35,120 nucleotides of DNA from an uncultured Chlorobiota bacterium (GTDB taxonomy: Bacteria; Bacteroidota; Bacteroidia; Bacteroidales; JAADGE01). The position numbers and the translations under genes were made by a program. The stretch lies in NCBI GenBank assembly GCA_947311445.1, contig CAMZKV010000023.1, forward strand, positions 1 to 35,120, written 5' to 3'. The stretch's first letter is position 1. Every line of letters begins with the position of its first letter. Shown one piece after another: positions 25,698 to 34,347 of this stretch. The notes beneath the pieces were generated by a model. The model worked only from the letters and a program-made list of their open reading frames with translations. It was not told where the DNA came from and ran no database searches.

Positions 25698-27143
25698 TTA
25701 CTTATTCTTTCTCTTTTTTTCTAATAATATAATATTTTCTATATGATGTGTGTGTGGAAACATATCAACCGGTTGCACTTTTTTAACACTATATTTTTCA
25801 GAAAACAGTTCAATATCTCTTGCCTGAGTAGCAACATTGCAACTAACATAAACAATTTTAGAAGGAAAAGTATTCAAAATCGTTTGAACAACTTTTTTAT
25901 GCATTCCTGCACGAGGAGGGTCAATAATAATAGTGTCTGGTTTCCCTTTTTCGTTCATAAACTCATTGGTTAAAATATCTTTCATATCTCCTGCATAAAA
26001 TTCTGTATTTGTTATTGAATTTAATTTGGAATTTATTTTAGCATCAGAGATTGATTCTTTAACATATTCAATCCCTATTACTTTTTTTACATCTTTTGCT
26101 ATGAAATTTGCAATAGTTCCTGTTCCTGTATACAAATCATAAACAACTTCATCTTTTTTTAAGTCTGAAAAATCTTTAACTACATTATATAAATTGTATG
26201 CTTGTTTTGAATTTGTTTGATAAAAAGATTTAGGGCTTATTTTAAATATTATATCATCCATTTTTTCTGTAATATGGTCTTTCCCTTTGTAATGGATAAC
26301 ATTTTGGTCATTTATACTGTCATTAAGTTTCTCATTTACAACATAATTAATTGAAGTAATTTCAGGAAATCTCTCATAAACAGCATCTAGTAATTTCTTT
26401 ATTTTGTCTATTTCATTATGATAAAATGTTGGAATAATCATTATTTCTCCGGTTGAACTTGTTCTTATTATTAAAGTTCTTAAAAATCCTATTTTTTTAT
26501 AATGATTAAAAAAATCATAATTATTTTCAACAGCAAAATCTCTTATAAATAATCTAATACTATTTGAAGGCTCTGCTTGAAGCCAACATTTTTCAATATC
26601 CAATATTTTATCATATTTTCCCGGAATATGAAATCCTATACCTTTAAAACGTTTAATTTCAATGTCTGCATCAACTTCTTCTTGAGTTATCCAGCGTGTA
26701 TTTGTAAAAGTATATTCTAGCTTATTTCTATAAAATGTTATTTCCGGAGCTTTTAAAACAGGTTTTATTTCAGGAAAATCAATTTTTCCTATTCTTTTTA
26801 AAGTTTCAGAAACTTGTTTATGTTTATAAAAAACTTGATCTTCATAACTTAATTGCTGCCGTGTGCAACCTCCACAAACACCAAAGTGTTCACAAAACGG
26901 TTCTGTTCTTTTTTTAGAATATTTATGAAACTTAACAGGGTATCCTTCTCTGTAGGTTTTCTTTTTTTTATTGATTTGAACATCTACTATATCTCCGGGA
27001 ACAACTTTACTAACAAAAATAGTTAGATCCCCTTTTTCAGGGTCATTACTTTTTACTTTTCCTATTGCTTTTCCTTCTATTGCAAGGTCTATAATTTCAA
27101 CTTGCTCATATCTTGGGTATCTACTTTTTTGTTTTCTTGCCAT
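25698..27143 (-). CDS. rlmD: 23S rRNA (uracil-C5)-methyltransferase, RlmD/TrmA family
   Basis: A 481-residue SAM-dependent RNA methyltransferase, probably methylating U1939 of 23S rRNA. A TRAM RNA-binding domain occupies about residues 12-72. The iron-sulfur site is C84, C90, C93 (C-E-H-F-G-V-C-G-G-C) plus a later Cys in E-K-C-W-L-Q near 190. The Rossmann domain has Y-D-L-Y-T-G-T-G-T, then D-P-P-R-A-G-M and the catalytic V-S-C-N motif. Bacteroidota often carry two RlmD/TrmA-like paralogues, so the exact target base is not certain. The start is supported by the minus-strand -7 box at 27184-27191. The kinase gene follows 55 bases later on the same strand. Confidence 0.9.
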   Translation of the reverse strand: MARKQKSRYPRYEQVEIIDLAIEGKAIGKVKSNDPEKGDLTIFVSKVVPGDIVDVQINKKKKTYREGYPVKFHKYSKKRTEPFCEHFGVCGGCTRQQLSYEDQVFYKHKQVSETLKRIGKIDFPEIKPVLKAPEITFYRNKLEYTFTNTRWITQEEVDADIEIKRFKGIGFHIPGKYDKILDIEKCWLQAEPSNSIRLFIRDFAVENNYDFFNHYKKIGFLRTLIIRTSSTGEIMIIPTFYHNEIDKIKKLLDAVYERFPEITSINYVVNEKLNDSINDQNVIHYKGKDHITEKMDDIIFKISPKSFYQTNSKQAYNLYNVVKDFSDLKKDEVVYDLYTGTGTIANFIAKDVKKVIGIEYVKESISDAKINSKLNSITNTEFYAGDMKDILTNEFMNEKGKPDTIIIDPPRAGMHKKVVQTILNTFPSKIVYVSCNVATQARDIELFSEKYSVKKVQPVDMFPHTHHIENIILLEKKRKNK

Positions 27144-27183
27144 TATATTTTATATCGAAACCTTAATTTTTTAAAATAAATCG

Positions 27184-27214
27184 CAAAGATATTATTTAAT
27201 TTTCATTATCTTTG
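27184..27214. promoter_or_regulatory. Mirror-image divergent promoters for rlmD and ygfK (TATCTTTG twice)
   Basis: CAAAGATA at 27184-27191 is TATCTTTG on the minus strand, 41 bases before the rlmD start. TATCTTTG at 27207-27214 is the same 8-mer on the plus strand, 19 bases before the ygfK ATG. The 15 bases between them are all A/T plus one C. Neither shows a good -33 element. Confidence 0.6.
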
Positions 27215-27232
27215 ACATCCTAAAAAAAATAT

Positions 27233-30200
27233 ATGACTGATAGATTTACACCTACTCCAATTAAACAGCTTTTGCAAATTATTGTAAAACAGTTAGATAC
27301 AACAAATGAGCTATTTGGAATTCAAAAGGAATTATTTTTCTTTCCTAACAAAAATGATAGCTTCCGTTCATATCGGTTTGGACAACTTTTAGAAACACCT
27401 CTTGGCGTTGCAGCAGGACCACATACACAACTTTCGCAAAATATTATAGCTGCATGGATTACAGGAGCAAGATATATGGAACTAAAAACAATTCAAACTC
27501 TTGATGAACTTGATGTTTCAAAACCGTGTATTGATATGCAAGACGAAGGCTATAATTGCGAATGGTCGCAAGAATTAAAATTGCATCAATCATTTGATGA
27601 ATATTTAAATGCTTGGATTATAATTCATATTTTAAAAGATAAATTAAAAATAGGCACAAATAAAGAGCCTGGTTTTATTTTTAATATGAGTGCAGGATAT
27701 GATTTAAAAGGCATAATGGAAAGTAATGTTCAATGGTTTTTTGATAAAATGCTTGATGCTTCAAAAGAATTAGAAAAGAAAATTAATGAAATAAAAGATA
27801 TTTATCCGAATGTTGTAAATCTTAATATTAGTCCAAAACTAACCAATAATATTACTTTATCTACAATGCACGGCTGCCCTCCGGAAGAAATTGAACAAAT
27901 AGGGGAATATCTTATCTCAAAAAGAAAAATTCATACTACAATTAAACTAAACCCTACTTTATTAGGAAAAGAAGAATTACAATCGATTATTGCAAACTCC
28001 GGCTTTAATACTTTTGTTCCTGATGAAGCGTTTGGACATGATGTAAAATACCCTGATGCAGTTGCATTTATTAAAAATTTAACAGAAAAAGCAAAAGAAA
28101 ATAATCTGTTTTTTGGTTTAAAACTCACAAATACTCTTGAAGCAAAAAATAATAAAAATGTTTTTCCTGAAAATGAAAAAATGATGTATGCAAGTGGGAA
28201 AGTATTACATCCAATATCTATAAATGTTGCCCGTAAACTTCAAAATGAATTTAATGGTAAACTTGATTTGTCTTTCTCTGGTGGCTCAGATGCTATAAAT
28301 ATTAACGATACCCTAAAATGTGGCTTATTTCCTGTTACAATTTGTTCTGATTTATTAAAACCGGGAGGATATGGAAGACTAGCACAATACATTACAAATA
28401 TTAAAAATTGCAAAGTAATTGATGGAAAATCCGGTTTAGAATTTTTAAATAATTATGCCGATGAAGTTTTATCTTCTAAAAGATATAAAAAAGATAGTCC
28501 ACACGATCCAAGTATAAAAACAAGCAGAGAATTAGGACAATTTGATTGCTCATATGCTCCCTGCGAAGATACTTGCCCCACAAATCAAGGCATACCTTCA
28601 TACATGTATTACACAGCAAATGGTGAGTTCGAAAAAGCCTATGAAGTAATTAAAGAAACAAACCCTTTCCCTAATGCAACAGGAATGGTTTGCGACCATA
28701 CTTGCCAAACAAAATGCACAAGGATAAATTTTGATAGTTCATTGTTAATCAGAGATATAAAACGATTTGTAGTAGAAACACATAATGCACATCTTAATCC
28801 TGAAGTTTGTATTGCCGAGGATTTTAGAAACTTACAATCTAACGGAAAAAAAATATCAATTATTGGTGCAGGACCATCAGGACTATCGGCTGCATATTTT
28901 CTTAAAAAAGCTGGTTTTGATGTAGAAATTTTTGAAGCAAAATCAAAAGCAGGAGGAATGGTTTCTGCGGCAATTCCTAAATTCAGATTAAAAGACAGCT
29001 CAATAGAAATTGATGTAAACTCAATAACAAATTTAGGAGTTAAAATATATTATAATCAAAAAATAAATAAAGATATTTTTCAAAATATAAAAGAAAAAAG
29101 TGATTTTGTTTTCATTGCAGCCGGAGCACAAGATGCCTATAAATTAAACATTAAAGGTTCTGGCACGAAAGGTGTTTTAAATCCTCTTAAATTTTTGTTT
29201 TCTGTTAAAGAAGGTAAAAAAACAGATGCAGGAAAAAACATTATAATTATAGGTGGCGGAAATACTGCAATGGATGCTGCAAGGACTTCATATCGTTTAG
29301 TTGGAGAAAAAGGAAAAGTAACAATTGTTTACAGAAGAACAATTAGACAAATGCCAGCAGAATACAAAGAAATAAAAGATGTTCTTGATGAAGGTATTGA
29401 AATATTAGAATTGGTTTCACCCATTGAAATAATTAAAAAAGACAACAAAGTTATAGCATTAAAATGTATTAAAATGAAACTTGGCAAAAAAGATGCAAGT
29501 GGAAGAGCTAGACCAATAGAAATTGAAGGCTCAGAGTTTGAAATACAGTGTGATACAATTGTTCCGGCAATAGGACAAAGTCTTTCTATTGATTTCGTAG
29601 AAAAAAACAATCTTATAACGAAAGAAAATTCTTACGAAACAAAATTAAAAAATGTATTTATAGGAGGTGATGCAATGAGAGGTGCTTCAACATTAATAAA
29701 TGGAGTAGGGGACGGACGTAAAGTTGCTCAAGAGATTATTGATAAAGCAAAAATTGACTATGATACAAGACCAAAAAATATTAGGAGAGAACGAAAATCT
29801 CTAACAGAATTAATGCTAAAAAAAACAAAACGTATTGAAGCAATAAAAGTTAAAGAAACTAATCTAGCCGACCGTAAAAACTTTAATCTTGTAAGTTCTG
29901 TTTTAACAAAAGAAGAAGCAATTGAAGAAGCATCACGATGCTTGCTTTGCGATGAAGTATGTAATATTTGCACTACTCTTTGTCCAAATCTTGCTTTGCA
30001 ACACTTTGAGATAGAGCCTGTTAAATATTACTTACAAAAAATTGAAAACCAAGCAATAGTTAATGACCATGATTTTGAAGTATCACAAAAGTCGCAAATT
30101 ATTCATATTGCCGATTGGTGCAACCAGTGTGCAAACTGCGATACTTTTTGTCCTAGTTCAGGAGCTCCATATAAAGTAAAACCTCATTTATATTTGAACA

Positions 30201-30457
30201 AAACTACTTTTGCAAAAGAAAGAGACGGCTATTATTTTGATAAAGAAAATCAAACTTTACTAGCAAAAGAAAGTGGCTTTGATTTTAGCTTATGTGATAA
30301 AGAAAAATATTTTTTGTATCAATCAGATAATTTTATTGCAAAACTAGATAAGTTAACTTTTAAAATTTTAAAATTCACAGGAGCTGAAAATGAAAATTAC
30401 AATTTAGAAAAAGCTGCCGAAATGAGTGTTATTTTAAAAGGAGTTGAGAATCTTTAA
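27233..30457 (+). CDS. ygfK: YgfK-type iron-sulfur flavin oxidoreductase ('putative selenate reductase' subunit)
   Basis: A 1074-residue protein, slightly longer than E. coli YgfK. Residues about 1-420 are the YgfK-specific dihydropyrimidine-dehydrogenase-like barrel (G-V-A-A-G-P-H-T-Q-L-S-Q-N-I near 60-73; L-S-T-M-H-G-C-P-P-E-E-I). Next comes the GltD-type Fe-S segment (C439, C444, C448), then an FAD site G545-A-G-P-S-G550 and an NAD(P) site G674-G-G-N-T-A-M-D. The C-terminal Fe-S clusters use C903, C906, C910, C913, C917 and C963, C966, C969, C973. YgfK acts in anaerobic purine/ureide catabolism, probably reducing a pathway intermediate; the 'selenate reductase' name is historical and doubtful. 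It is single-gene here, with no xdhD or ssnA beside it. Confidence 0.92.
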   Translation: MTDRFTPTPIKQLLQIIVKQLDTTNELFGIQKELFFFPNKNDSFRSYRFGQLLETPLGVAAGPHTQLSQNIIAAWITGARYMELKTIQTLDELDVSKPCIDMQDEGYNCEWSQELKLHQSFDEYLNAWIIIHILKDKLKIGTNKEPGFIFNMSAGYDLKGIMESNVQWFFDKMLDASKELEKKINEIKDIYPNVVNLNISPKLTNNITLSTMHGCPPEEIEQIGEYLISKRKIHTTIKLNPTLLGKEELQSIIANSGFNTFVPDEAFGHDVKYPDAVAFIKNLTEKAKENNLFFGLKLTNTLEAKNNKNVFPENEKMMYASGKVLHPISINVARKLQNEFNGKLDLSFSGGSDAININDTLKCGLFPVTICSDLLKPGGYGRLAQYITNIKNCKVIDGKSGLEFLNNYADEVLSSKRYKKDSPHDPSIKTSRELGQFDCSYAPCEDTCPTNQGIPSYMYYTANGEFEKAYEVIKETNPFPNATGMVCDHTCQTKCTRINFDSSLLIRDIKRFVVETHNAHLNPEVCIAEDFRNLQSNGKKISIIGAGPSGLSAAYFLKKAGFDVEIFEAKSKAGGMVSAAIPKFRLKDSSIEIDVNSITNLGVKIYYNQKINKDIFQNIKEKSDFVFIAAGAQDAYKLNIKGSGTKGVLNPLKFLFSVKEGKKTDAGKNIIIIGGGNTAMDAARTSYRLVGEKGKVTIVYRRTIRQMPAEYKEIKDVLDEGIEILELVSPIEIIKKDNKVIALKCIKMKLGKKDASGRARPIEIEGSEFEIQCDTIVPAIGQSLSIDFVEKNNLITKENSYETKLKNVFIGGDAMRGASTLINGVGDGRKVAQEIIDKAKIDYDTRPKNIRRERKSLTELMLKKTKRIEAIKVKETNLADRKNFNLVSSVLTKEEAIEEASRCLLCDEVCNICTTLCPNLALQHFEIEPVKYYLQKIENQAIVNDHDFEVSQKSQIIHIADWCNQCANCDTFCPSSGAPYKVKPHLYLNKTTFAKERDGYYFDKENQTLLAKESGFDFSLCDKEKYFLYQSDNFIAKLDKLTFKILKFTGAENENYNLEKAAEMSVILKGVENL

Positions 30458-30498
30458 GAATAAAGTTATCCACTAAGTTATGGTAAACCAATTTTTAA

Positions 30499-30530
30499 AA
30501 CCTGAATGTCCCTATTTCATAATTCGGGTT
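30499..30530 (-). terminator. Weak hairpin at the convergent ygfK/vanX ends
   Basis: AACCTGAAT / ATTCGGGTT form nine pairs (one G-T) around a 14-base loop; on the minus strand TTTTAAAAATTGG follows. The stem overlaps the last codons of the dipeptidase gene, so this is a tentative terminator for it. Confidence 0.3.
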
Positions 30531-31261
30531 AAACTATCGCATTCAATTTTTTGATTACTGACCTTATACTTTGTTCCGCAATTATGATAAAAATGCCACC
30601 ATTCTGAATTTATTCCTTTAAAATTATGTTTCTCCATAAATTCCCTTAAAAAAAGACGGTTGTTTGTAACAGTTTCTGATACTTCTCTTGAAAAAGTTCG
30701 ACTTTTTCTACTAAAATCATCAAAATTTGTTCCCATATCAATCTCATTTCCTTGAAAATCAGTTAAAGTTAAATCAACAGCACTGCCTCTGTTATGTCTT
30801 GAACCTGTGGAAGGATTTGCAACTAAGCCAACAATGGGTACTTTTTTCCACATGATTTTTTGAACATAAAGAGGTCTATAACAATCAAATAATTTTATTT
30901 TGTAACCTAGTGATTTTAAGTCTTTTTGAACTTTTAGCAAATCTTTTAGAACCTCATATCTTAACAAGCATTTAGCACATGGATATAGAATTGTATCAAC
31001 AAAATTATCTTTTGTTGCATATTTTAGATCAAGAATAAAATCTTTTGAAAAAAGTGTAATGTCTATTAAATCTTCATTTTTAAAATTTGAATTTAATGTA
31101 TCTAAAAGTATAGGTTTAGGTATAAGTTTATTAACGTTTAAACTTTTTTTGTTTATAACTTTTTTTGCTAAAATCGTCTTATTATTCTCTATTTGTTTTT
31201 CATTACAAGAATAAATAATAACAAATAGGAATATTACGAAAGCTGTTTTAAAAAAAATCAT
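30512..31261 (-). CDS. D-alanyl-D-alanine dipeptidase, VanX/DdpX family lipoprotein
   Basis: A 249-residue zinc dipeptidase with a lipoprotein signal (hydrophobic core, then I-I-Y-S-C19). The VanX family hydrolyses D-Ala-D-Ala. Active-site residues match: R129 (C-Y-R-P), zinc ligands H156 (S-R-H-N-R-G-S) and D163 (A-V-D-L), E220 (S-E-W-W) and H223 (W-W-H-F-Y). Cytoplasmic VanX causes glycopeptide resistance together with VanH and VanA; neither is here, and a lipidated exported form is more likely to recycle or salvage wall-derived D-Ala-D-Ala, as DdpX does. Family members also hydrolyse other short D-peptides. It converges with ygfK, 54 bases apart. Confidence 0.9.
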   Translation of the reverse strand: MIFFKTAFVIFLFVIIYSCNEKQIENNKTILAKKVINKKSLNVNKLIPKPILLDTLNSNFKNEDLIDITLFSKDFILDLKYATKDNFVDTILYPCAKCLLRYEVLKDLLKVQKDLKSLGYKIKLFDCYRPLYVQKIMWKKVPIVGLVANPSTGSRHNRGSAVDLTLTDFQGNEIDMGTNFDDFSRKSRTFSREVSETVTNNRLFLREFMEKHNFKGINSEWWHFYHNCGTKYKVSNQKIECDSLTRIMK

Positions 31262-31426
31262 ACAGTAAAATTAAAAAAATATAATTAATATGAAACACCC
31301 ATAACTATAATTCAGCATAACCAATACTCGCATAGCAAATCTAGTGTTCCTAAGTACAGAGCAAAATAATTATTATAAATACACATTTAACTTGTTTAAT
31401 ATCAGTTATTTGTTAAATTTTAAAAA

Positions 31427-32569
31427 ATGAAAATCCAATATTTAAATTTCTTATTATCTTTAATTTTATTATTTTCTTGTTCAGAACACAAACAAAAAAA
31501 GACAATTTTAAAAAAACAAAACATAAGTTATGAAAATTTAGAGGCAAAACTTTTTAAAACTCATGAAATTGATGATATAAAAATAATTTCAATTTTTAAT
31601 AAAAAAGGGGCACTGAAAAATGAATATTATTTAATTTCAAAAGAAAAAACTATCCCCGATTCATTAAAAAATAAAAATATTATTAGAACCCCCGTAAAAC
31701 GAGTTATATGTCTTTCAACTACACATATAGCATTTATTGATATTCTAAATGAAACAGAAACGATAAAAGCAGTTTCCGGAAGTCAGTATATTTATAATCA
31801 AAAAATTAGAAAAGGAATTAAAAATAAGAAAATTGTTGATGTAGGATATGAAAATTCTCTTGATTTTGAATTGCTATTAAGTTTAAAACCGGACATGGTA
31901 ACTGTTTATGATATTAACGGTACAATTTCACCAACAATTAATAAACTTAAAAAATTTAAGATTCCGGTTGTACAAATAAATGAATATATTGAAAGTACTC
32001 CATTAGGACAAGCAGAATGGCTTAAGTTCTTTGCTGAATTTTATAACAAGCAAGAATTTGCCAAAAATAAATTCATTAATATTTATAATTCCTATAATAA
32101 ACTAAAAACAAAAACTAATTCTATTAAATATAAACCATCAATTTTATTAAATATGCCATGGAAAGGAACTTGGTATATTCCTGGTGGAAAATCAAATATT
32201 GCTCAATTAATTAATGATGCAGGAGGAAATTATTTATGGAAAGAAAGTAAGGAAAAACATAATATTCCACTTAGTATTGAAGATGTTTATTTAACTGGTA
32301 ATAAGGCAGATATATGGTTAAACCCCGGTCAAGCAAAATCAATAAAAGATATAATAGACACAGATATTAGATTAGCGAAAATGGAAGCAGTAAAAAATAT
32401 GAATGTTTATAATAGAAATAAAAGGCTAAATGTATTTGGAGGTAATGATTACATGGAATCAGGGACTGTAAGACCTGATATAGTCCTAAAAGATTTAATA
32501 AACATTTTACATCCTAATATCTTGAATGATACAACGAAATTTTACTATAAAAAATTAAAAAGAAGATAG
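31427..32569 (+). CDS. ABC-type iron/cobalamin-family substrate-binding lipoprotein
   Basis: A 380-residue protein with a lipoprotein signal (L-I-L-L-F-S-C about 17-18) and a periplasmic-binding domain of the FhuD/BtuF type (class III): R-V-I-C-L-S-T-T-H near residue 88, V-D-V-G-Y-E-N-S-L-D-F-E-L-L-L-S-L-K-P-D-M-V at 138-160, and a second lobe from about 245. Members bind iron-siderophores, haem or cobalamin, usually beside a permease, an ATPase and a TonB receptor. None is visible here, so it is an orphan and could serve a transporter elsewhere. It sits between the VanX-like gene (divergent) and OTC (convergent). Ligand not deducible. Confidence 0.85.
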   Translation: MKIQYLNFLLSLILLFSCSEHKQKKTILKKQNISYENLEAKLFKTHEIDDIKIISIFNKKGALKNEYYLISKEKTIPDSLKNKNIIRTPVKRVICLSTTHIAFIDILNETETIKAVSGSQYIYNQKIRKGIKNKKIVDVGYENSLDFELLLSLKPDMVTVYDINGTISPTINKLKKFKIPVVQINEYIESTPLGQAEWLKFFAEFYNKQEFAKNKFINIYNSYNKLKTKTNSIKYKPSILLNMPWKGTWYIPGGKSNIAQLINDAGGNYLWKESKEKHNIPLSIEDVYLTGNKADIWLNPGQAKSIKDIIDTDIRLAKMEAVKNMNVYNRNKRLNVFGGNDYMESGTVRPDIVLKDLINILHPNILNDTTKFYYKKLKRR

Positions 32570-32580
32570 TATTTATAAAA

Positions 32581-32619
32581 AATACCTTGCATAAAAAAGT
32601 TTATACAAGGTATTTCTTT
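32581..32619. terminator. Bidirectional terminator between binding-protein and OTC genes
   Basis: AATACCTTG / CAAGGTATT (32581-32589 and 32606-32614) plus inner ATAAA / TTTAT pairs around loop AAAG, with one C-A mismatch. The plus strand continues TCTTTA and the minus strand TTTTATAAAT, so it can serve both convergent genes. Confidence 0.7.
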
Positions 32620-32633
32620 AGGAATATAAATAT

Positions 32634-33635
32634 CTAATGTCCCAAAGTAGCAACCATAACAGCCTTTATTGTATGAAGTCTGTTTTCCGCTTCATCAAAA
32701 ACTATTGATGCTTCAGATTCAAATACATCATCAGTTACTTCAAGTCCATCTAAACCAAACTTCTGGAAAATTTCTTCTCCCACTGTAGTTTCTCTATTAT
32801 GAAAAGCAGGTAAGCAATGCATAAATTTAACATTCTTGTTACCAGTAAGTTCCATAACTTTTTTATTTACCTGATATGGCTTTAAAAGTTCAATACGTTC
32901 TTTCCAAACTTCATCCGGCTCACCCATTGATACCCACACATCAGTATAAATAAAATCAACACCTTTTACGCCTTTTGCAACATCATCGGTTATAGTAATT
33001 TTAGCACCTGTTTCTTTTGCAATCTCATTACATTGTGCAACCAACTCATCATCAGGCTGAACGGATTTTGGAGCAACCAAACGAACATCCATTCCCATTT
33101 TTGCCGCACCAACCATAAGAGAATTGCCCATATTATTACGAGCATCGCCCATATATGCAAACTTAATTTTATTTAAAGGTTTATCACTATGTTCCATCAT
33201 AGTCATAAAATCTGCAAGAATTTGCGTAGGGTGAAATTCATTTGTTAAACCATTCCAAACAGGAACATTTGAATAATCTCCTAAATCTTGAACAGTTGTT
33301 TGTGCAAAACCTCTGTATTCAATACCATCATACATTCTTCCAAGAACACGTGCAGTATCTTTCATACTTTCTTTTTTACCAATTTGCGAACCCGATGGTC
33401 CTAAATAAGTTACACTTGCTCCTTGGTCGTGTGCAGCAACTTCAAAAGCACATCTTGTACGTGTTGAAGCTTTTTCAAAAATTAAAGCAATATTTTTGCC
33501 TTTTAAGGTTTGCCTTTCTGTTCCTGCATATTTTGCAGCTTTCAAATCAATTGAAAGTTTAAGCATAAATTCAATTTCTTTTGGACTAAAATCCAACAAC
33601 TTCAAAAAGTTTCTGTTTCTTAAATTATAAGCCAT
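32634..33635 (-). CDS. argF: Ornithine carbamoyltransferase (OTC)
   Basis: A 333-residue enzyme that joins carbamoyl phosphate to ornithine to give citrulline, or runs in reverse in the arginine deiminase pathway. It has the carbamoyl-phosphate motif S57-T-R-T-R61, H135-P-T-Q138, ornithine loop D-V-W-V-S236-M-G238-E, and H273-C-L-P276-A-F-H-N. The sequence is close to the enterobacterial ArgF/ArcB type, not to the N-acyl-ornithine carbamoyltransferase typical of many Bacteroidota and not to YgeW. Anabolic versus catabolic use cannot be told from sequence (arcB is equally possible). It is a single gene with a shared terminator at its end; no arcA, arcC or other arg genes are adjacent. Confidence 0.9.
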   Translation of the reverse strand: MAYNLRNRNFLKLLDFSPKEIEFMLKLSIDLKAAKYAGTERQTLKGKNIALIFEKASTRTRCAFEVAAHDQGASVTYLGPSGSQIGKKESMKDTARVLGRMYDGIEYRGFAQTTVQDLGDYSNVPVWNGLTNEFHPTQILADFMTMMEHSDKPLNKIKFAYMGDARNNMGNSLMVGAAKMGMDVRLVAPKSVQPDDELVAQCNEIAKETGAKITITDDVAKGVKGVDFIYTDVWVSMGEPDEVWKERIELLKPYQVNKKVMELTGNKNVKFMHCLPAFHNRETTVGEEIFQKFGLDGLEVTDDVFESEASIVFDEAENRLHTIKAVMVATLGH

Positions 33636-33668
33636 TTTTTCTATTTTTTTAGTTTATTTTCATCTTTG

Positions 33669-33702
33669 CAAATTTAGAATTTTATCTTTACAATCAAATT
33701 TA
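33669..33702 (-). promoter_or_regulatory. Two candidate -7 boxes (TAAATTTG) for the OTC gene
   Basis: Plus-strand CAAATTTA occurs at 33669-33676 and again at 33695-33702, both reading TAAATTTG toward OTC. The nearer gives a leader of about 25-30 bases. The duplication could mean two starts. No ArgR-like operator was recognised. Confidence 0.4.
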
Positions 33703-33810
33703 GTACATACAATAATTAATGTATGTTTAGAAAAATATATTAACATGATTTTTATCATATAGAATTATTTAGATATTTTAAACTTTTGCACATTATAAAA
33801 ACAAATTAAA

Positions 33811-34212
33811 ATGAATTTAACACATATTGAACATATTGGAATTGCAGTTAATAGCATTGAAGAAGCAAAAAAATATTACGAAAATGTTTTAGGGCTTGAA
33901 TGTTATGCTGTTGAACTTGTTGAAGACCAGAAGGTTAAAACTGCTTTTTTTATGATTGGTCAAACAAAAATTGAACTTCTTGAACCAACTTCTGATGAAA
34001 GTGCAGTAGCAAAATTTATTGCAAAAAAAGGGCAGGGGATACACCATATTGCATTCGCAACTGATGATGTAGATAAATCTTTAAAAGAAGCTGAAAATAA
34101 AGGAATTAAATTAATTGATAAAGAAAAAAGAAAAGGAGCAGAAGGCTTAAATATTGGCTTTCTTCATCCTAAATTTACAATGGGAGTTTTAACAGAATTT
34201 TGTGAGAAATAA
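33811..34212 (+). CDS. mce: Methylmalonyl-CoA epimerase
   Basis: A 133-residue vicinal-oxygen-chelate (glyoxalase-fold) protein that interconverts (R)- and (S)-methylmalonyl-CoA in the succinate-propionate route. Two VOC modules are visible. Probable metal ligands by family pattern are H8 (E-H-I-G-I-A-V), E55 (K-I-E-L-L), H79 (G-I-H-H-I-A) and E129 (L-T-E-F). The next gene is a carboxyltransferase acting on acyl-CoA, the usual partner in Bacteroidota, and it starts 135 bases later, which supports epimerase over lactoylglutathione lyase. An inverted repeat lies in that gap. Confidence 0.93.
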   Translation: MNLTHIEHIGIAVNSIEEAKKYYENVLGLECYAVELVEDQKVKTAFFMIGQTKIELLEPTSDESAVAKFIAKKGQGIHHIAFATDDVDKSLKEAENKGIKLIDKEKRKGAEGLNIGFLHPKFTMGVLTEFCEK

Positions 34213-34218
34213 ATTGTT

Positions 34219-34272
34219 GCATTGTCTCATTGTTAAATTGTTAAAAAAAAACAATGAAACAATAGAACAATG
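34219..34272 (+). repeat. Imperfect long inverted repeat in the mce-carboxyltransferase gap
   Basis: Left arm GCATTGTCTCATTGTT plus AAATTGTT pairs with the right arm AACAATG, AACAAT, AACAATG through about 23 positions with four or five mismatches; the loop is A-rich. The arms are built of repeated ATTGTT/CATTG units. It can be a weak terminator, an mRNA stabiliser, or one copy of a dispersed intergenic repeat. Confidence 0.5.
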
Positions 34273-34347
34273 AAATAAGTAAATAAATCATCAATTAGAG
34301 GAAATAATTTGTCTTAATCAAAACATTAACAACAAAACTAAAAAAAA

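Noticed and set aside
32634..33635. Carbamoyltransferase as YgeW, because of the ygeY/ygfK context
   Set aside because: The motifs (S-T-R-T-R, S-M-G loop, H-C-L-P-A-F-H-N) are those of true ornithine carbamoyltransferase, not the knotted YgeW type.
34219..34272. Repeat as the end of an insertion sequence
   Set aside because: No transposase, second end or target duplication is visible.
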